From: an uncultured Ruminococcus sp.
GTDB lineage: Bacteria; Bacillota; Clostridia; Oscillospirales; Ruminococcaceae
NCBI GenBank assembly: GCA_902796865.1
Contig: CADBQZ010000262.1
Location: 1-6,221 of the forward strand
Length of the DNA: 6,221 bases
Reading direction: 5' to 3'
The translations under genes and the position numbers were made by a program. The notes beneath the pieces are model-generated. The model saw nothing but the letters and a program-made list of their open reading frames with translations, made no database searches and was not told the DNA's origin. Each line of letters opens with the position of its first letter. Position 1 is the first letter of the stretch. This document shows positions 5,164-6,221 of the stretch, piece by piece.

Positions 5164-5583
5164 TCAGTAATTGAAATCTTCCTGTTCTCCGTCAAGATAA
5201 TGGTCATGATCGCAGTCATGGTCATATCCTATCATGTCACGGCCTCTTGTCCTGTAGCGGTCACGCTGTACATTTATATGTTTGTCAAGCAGCGCCAGAA
5301 CTTCTCTTGGAGCCTTTATATTCTTTACTTCCTTGATAGGTGTATCAGTATCAAGAACATACAGAACTATCGTGCCGCAGCCGAATATTCTTTTTCCGAA
5401 CTTCAGTACAAGTTTTTTATCGGTAACTTTGTAAAGATCAAGTTCATCTTCCACAAGACTCAAAAGACCTTTTCTTGTTATGAATTTTGTTTCGGTGATA
5501 AAATATCTTGTAAAAGAAAGAGGAAGTCCGAAAATAGACCTCTTTTTTCCTGTCCATATATAATCAATATCCTTTTTTGACAT
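5164..5583 (-). CDS. Bacterial PH-domain protein with His/Asp-rich tail
   Basis: This 139-residue protein matches my memory of small clostridial bacterial-PH-domain proteins. A start with IFGLPLSFTRYFIT (17-30) is followed by RKGLLSLVEDEL (37-48), a strand pattern through RIFGCGTIVLY (65-75), and a closing helix APREVLALLDKHI (91-103). Members are cytoplasmic and of unknown function. The domain is followed by a basic RDRYRTRGRD stretch (107-116) and then an odd acidic tail with alternating Asp and His (YDHDCDHDHYLD, 120-131) that could bind metal. I do not recall this tail as part of the family. The start is well supported by AAGGAG (5591-5596 on this strand), seven bases before the ATG. It leads a two-gene operon with the FkbM methyltransferase and is expressed from the promoter at 5650-5678. 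Confidence 0.75.
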   Translation of the reverse strand: MSKKDIDYIWTGKKRSIFGLPLSFTRYFITETKFITRKGLLSLVEDELDLYKVTDKKLVLKFGKRIFGCGTIVLYVLDTDTPIKEVKNIKAPREVLALLDKHINVQRDRYRTRGRDMIGYDHDCDHDHYLDGEQEDFNY

Positions 5584-5649
5584 ATTTATACTCCTTATTT
5601 TCAGTACAAAAAGTACCTCATGTCCTATTGCAGTATTATTCTATCTATA

Positions 5650-5678
5650 ATTTTATCATAAACTTCATTGTATGTCAA
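5650..5678 (-). promoter_or_regulatory. Promoter of the PH-domain / FkbM operon
   Basis: On the - strand a perfect TTGACA (5673-5678) is followed after 17 bases by TAAAAT (5650-5655). The transcript would start near 5643 and have a leader of about 60 bases containing a small GTAC-AAAAA-GTAC inverted repeat (about 5604-5616) and the ribosome binding site at 5591-5596. Confidence 0.7.
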
Positions 5679-5749
5679 TTGATATTTATATTAAATGCCA
5701 AATAAATTTATCGTTTGCCATATTTTTTTCAAAAAACTATAAAATGCTC

Positions 5750-5778
5750 TTGAATTCTTGTCCTTAAAGTGATATAAT
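5750..5778 (+). promoter_or_regulatory. Promoter of the cytidylate-kinase-like gene
   Basis: TTGAAT (5750-5755), 17 bases, and a perfect TATAAT (5773-5778) give a start near 5785 and a leader of about 80 bases to the TTG start. It is arranged back-to-back with the - strand promoter at 5650-5678, so the 283-base gap 5584-5866 is a divergent promoter region. I see no other feature in it. Confidence 0.7.
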
Positions 5779-5866
5779 ATATATTGTAGAATTTACACAA
5801 AAATATTTTAGAATAACAAATGAATTTATTTTTTATGAAATCATATAAAATCAGGAGGGGATAAGA

Positions 5867-6221
5867 TTGAAAAAGAATCTTGTTATAACATTAGAAAGAC
5901 AGTTCGGAAGCGGTGGACTTGAAATAGGTCAGCTGGTAGCTCAGAAACTAGGGATACCATGCTATAATAAAGAGATACTTACAAAGGCAGCAGAAACTTG
6001 CAATATACCCGAGGAATATATTGAAAGCACTCAGGAAAACGTTTCACAAAGTTTCCTTTATCAGCTTGCACTTTCATCAAAGCAGGGCAAATCGTCAGAT
6101 GATTTTCTTTCAAGATCAAATGCTCTTTACGCTGAGATAGAGAAAATAATTAAAAAAATGGCTTCTGACGGAAGCTGCGTTATAATCGGACGCTGCGCCG
6201 ATTTTATATTAAGAGACTTTG
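5867..6221 (+). CDS. Cytidylate-kinase-like family P-loop protein (partial, 3' end outside window)
   Basis: The first 118 residues are present. The start is a TTG at 5867-5869, supported by AGGAGGGG (5853-5860) six bases upstream; no ATG or GTG fits the frame better. The N-terminus has the family's phosphate-binding loop, ERQFGSGGLEIG (10-21), followed by a helix and the GIPCYNKEIL stretch (29-38). Near the cut end is SCVIIGRCADFIL (103-115), the second hallmark of this family. These proteins, of about 200 residues from memory, resemble cytidylate kinase, but the usual GxxGxGKG loop is replaced by GSGG, and most have no proven substrate. It is cytoplasmic, with its own promoter, and diverges from the PH/FkbM operon. 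It is distinct from the housekeeping cmk, so I give no symbol. Confidence 0.82.
   Translation, partial: MKKNLVITLERQFGSGGLEIGQLVAQKLGIPCYNKEILTKAAETCNIPEEYIESTQENVSQSFLYQLALSSKQGKSSDDFLSRSNALYAEIEKIIKKMASDGSCVIIGRCADFILRDF

Noticed and set aside
5136..5225. Longer start for the FkbM methyltransferase at 5225
   Set aside because: It would overlap the PH gene by 62 bases, lacks a ribosome binding site and adds a non-conserved-looking Thr/Ile/Lys-rich N-terminus; the ATG at 5135 fits the operon spacing.
5200..5240. Repeated GTCATG-like units as a tandem repeat or CRISPR-like array
   Set aside because: The units are short, irregular and fully explained by alternating Asp and His codons at the end of the PH-domain gene.
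5200..5580. + strand frame opposite the PH-domain gene
   Set aside because: Shadow of the PH-domain gene, which has a good ribosome binding site, promoter and recognisable family pattern.

Overview
The window looks like a low-GC Gram-positive gut or rumen bacterium of the Ruminococcus / Oscillospiraceae type. Two adjacent secreted proteins carry type I dockerin modules, which is typical of cellulosome- or amylosome-forming ruminococci. The ribosome binding sites are strong AGGAGG-like sequences, and the short GMAAN-type peptide deformylase, the bacterial PH-domain protein and the cytidylate-kinase-like protein are all familiar from clostridial genomes. The species cannot be fixed from sequence alone.

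Left part (1-2294, + strand): an AT-rich accessory cassette. The first 16 bases appear to be the end of another dockerin gene, because they encode the same last four residues and stop as the gene ending at 2214. An N-terminal-dockerin, trypsin-fold serine protease (203-1375) follows. Seventeen bases later comes a secreted protein of unknown fold with a C-terminal dockerin (1393-2214), and then a terminator. The two were probably co-transcribed, exported, and docked onto the same cell-surface or scaffoldin complex, so the second protein may be a partner, inhibitor or substrate-binding companion of the protease. Its dockerin-coding segment has clearly higher GC and different codon use from the rest of the gene, suggesting a modular join.

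Middle (2295-3501, + strand): an accessory junction. A weakly supported small ORF (2331-2594) is overlapped by a near-consensus promoter (TTGACT-N17-TATAAT), a GNRA-type mini-hairpin and an intrinsic terminator. Together these make a candidate small RNA of about 70 nt. Immediately after it is a lysine-rich helical ORF (2613-3305) with no ribosome binding site, probably the surviving 3' part of a larger gene. Two + strand terminators follow.

Right part (3502-6221): core-like DNA of about 40-45% GC in the stretches counted. On the - strand are a short peptide deformylase (3502-3915) and, in a separate unit, a two-gene operon of a PH-domain protein (5164-5583) and an FkbM-family methyltransferase with an N-terminal Rossmann-like region (4068-5135). 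That operon has its own promoter (5650-5678) and terminator (3987-4019). Diverging from it on the + strand is the start of a cytidylate-kinase-like P-loop protein (5867 to the window end), with a TTG start and a good promoter.

The most interesting observations are the dockerin protease/partner pair with its mosaic dockerin, the evidence for a further dockerin gene upstream, and the candidate small RNA placed against a 5'-truncated gene.
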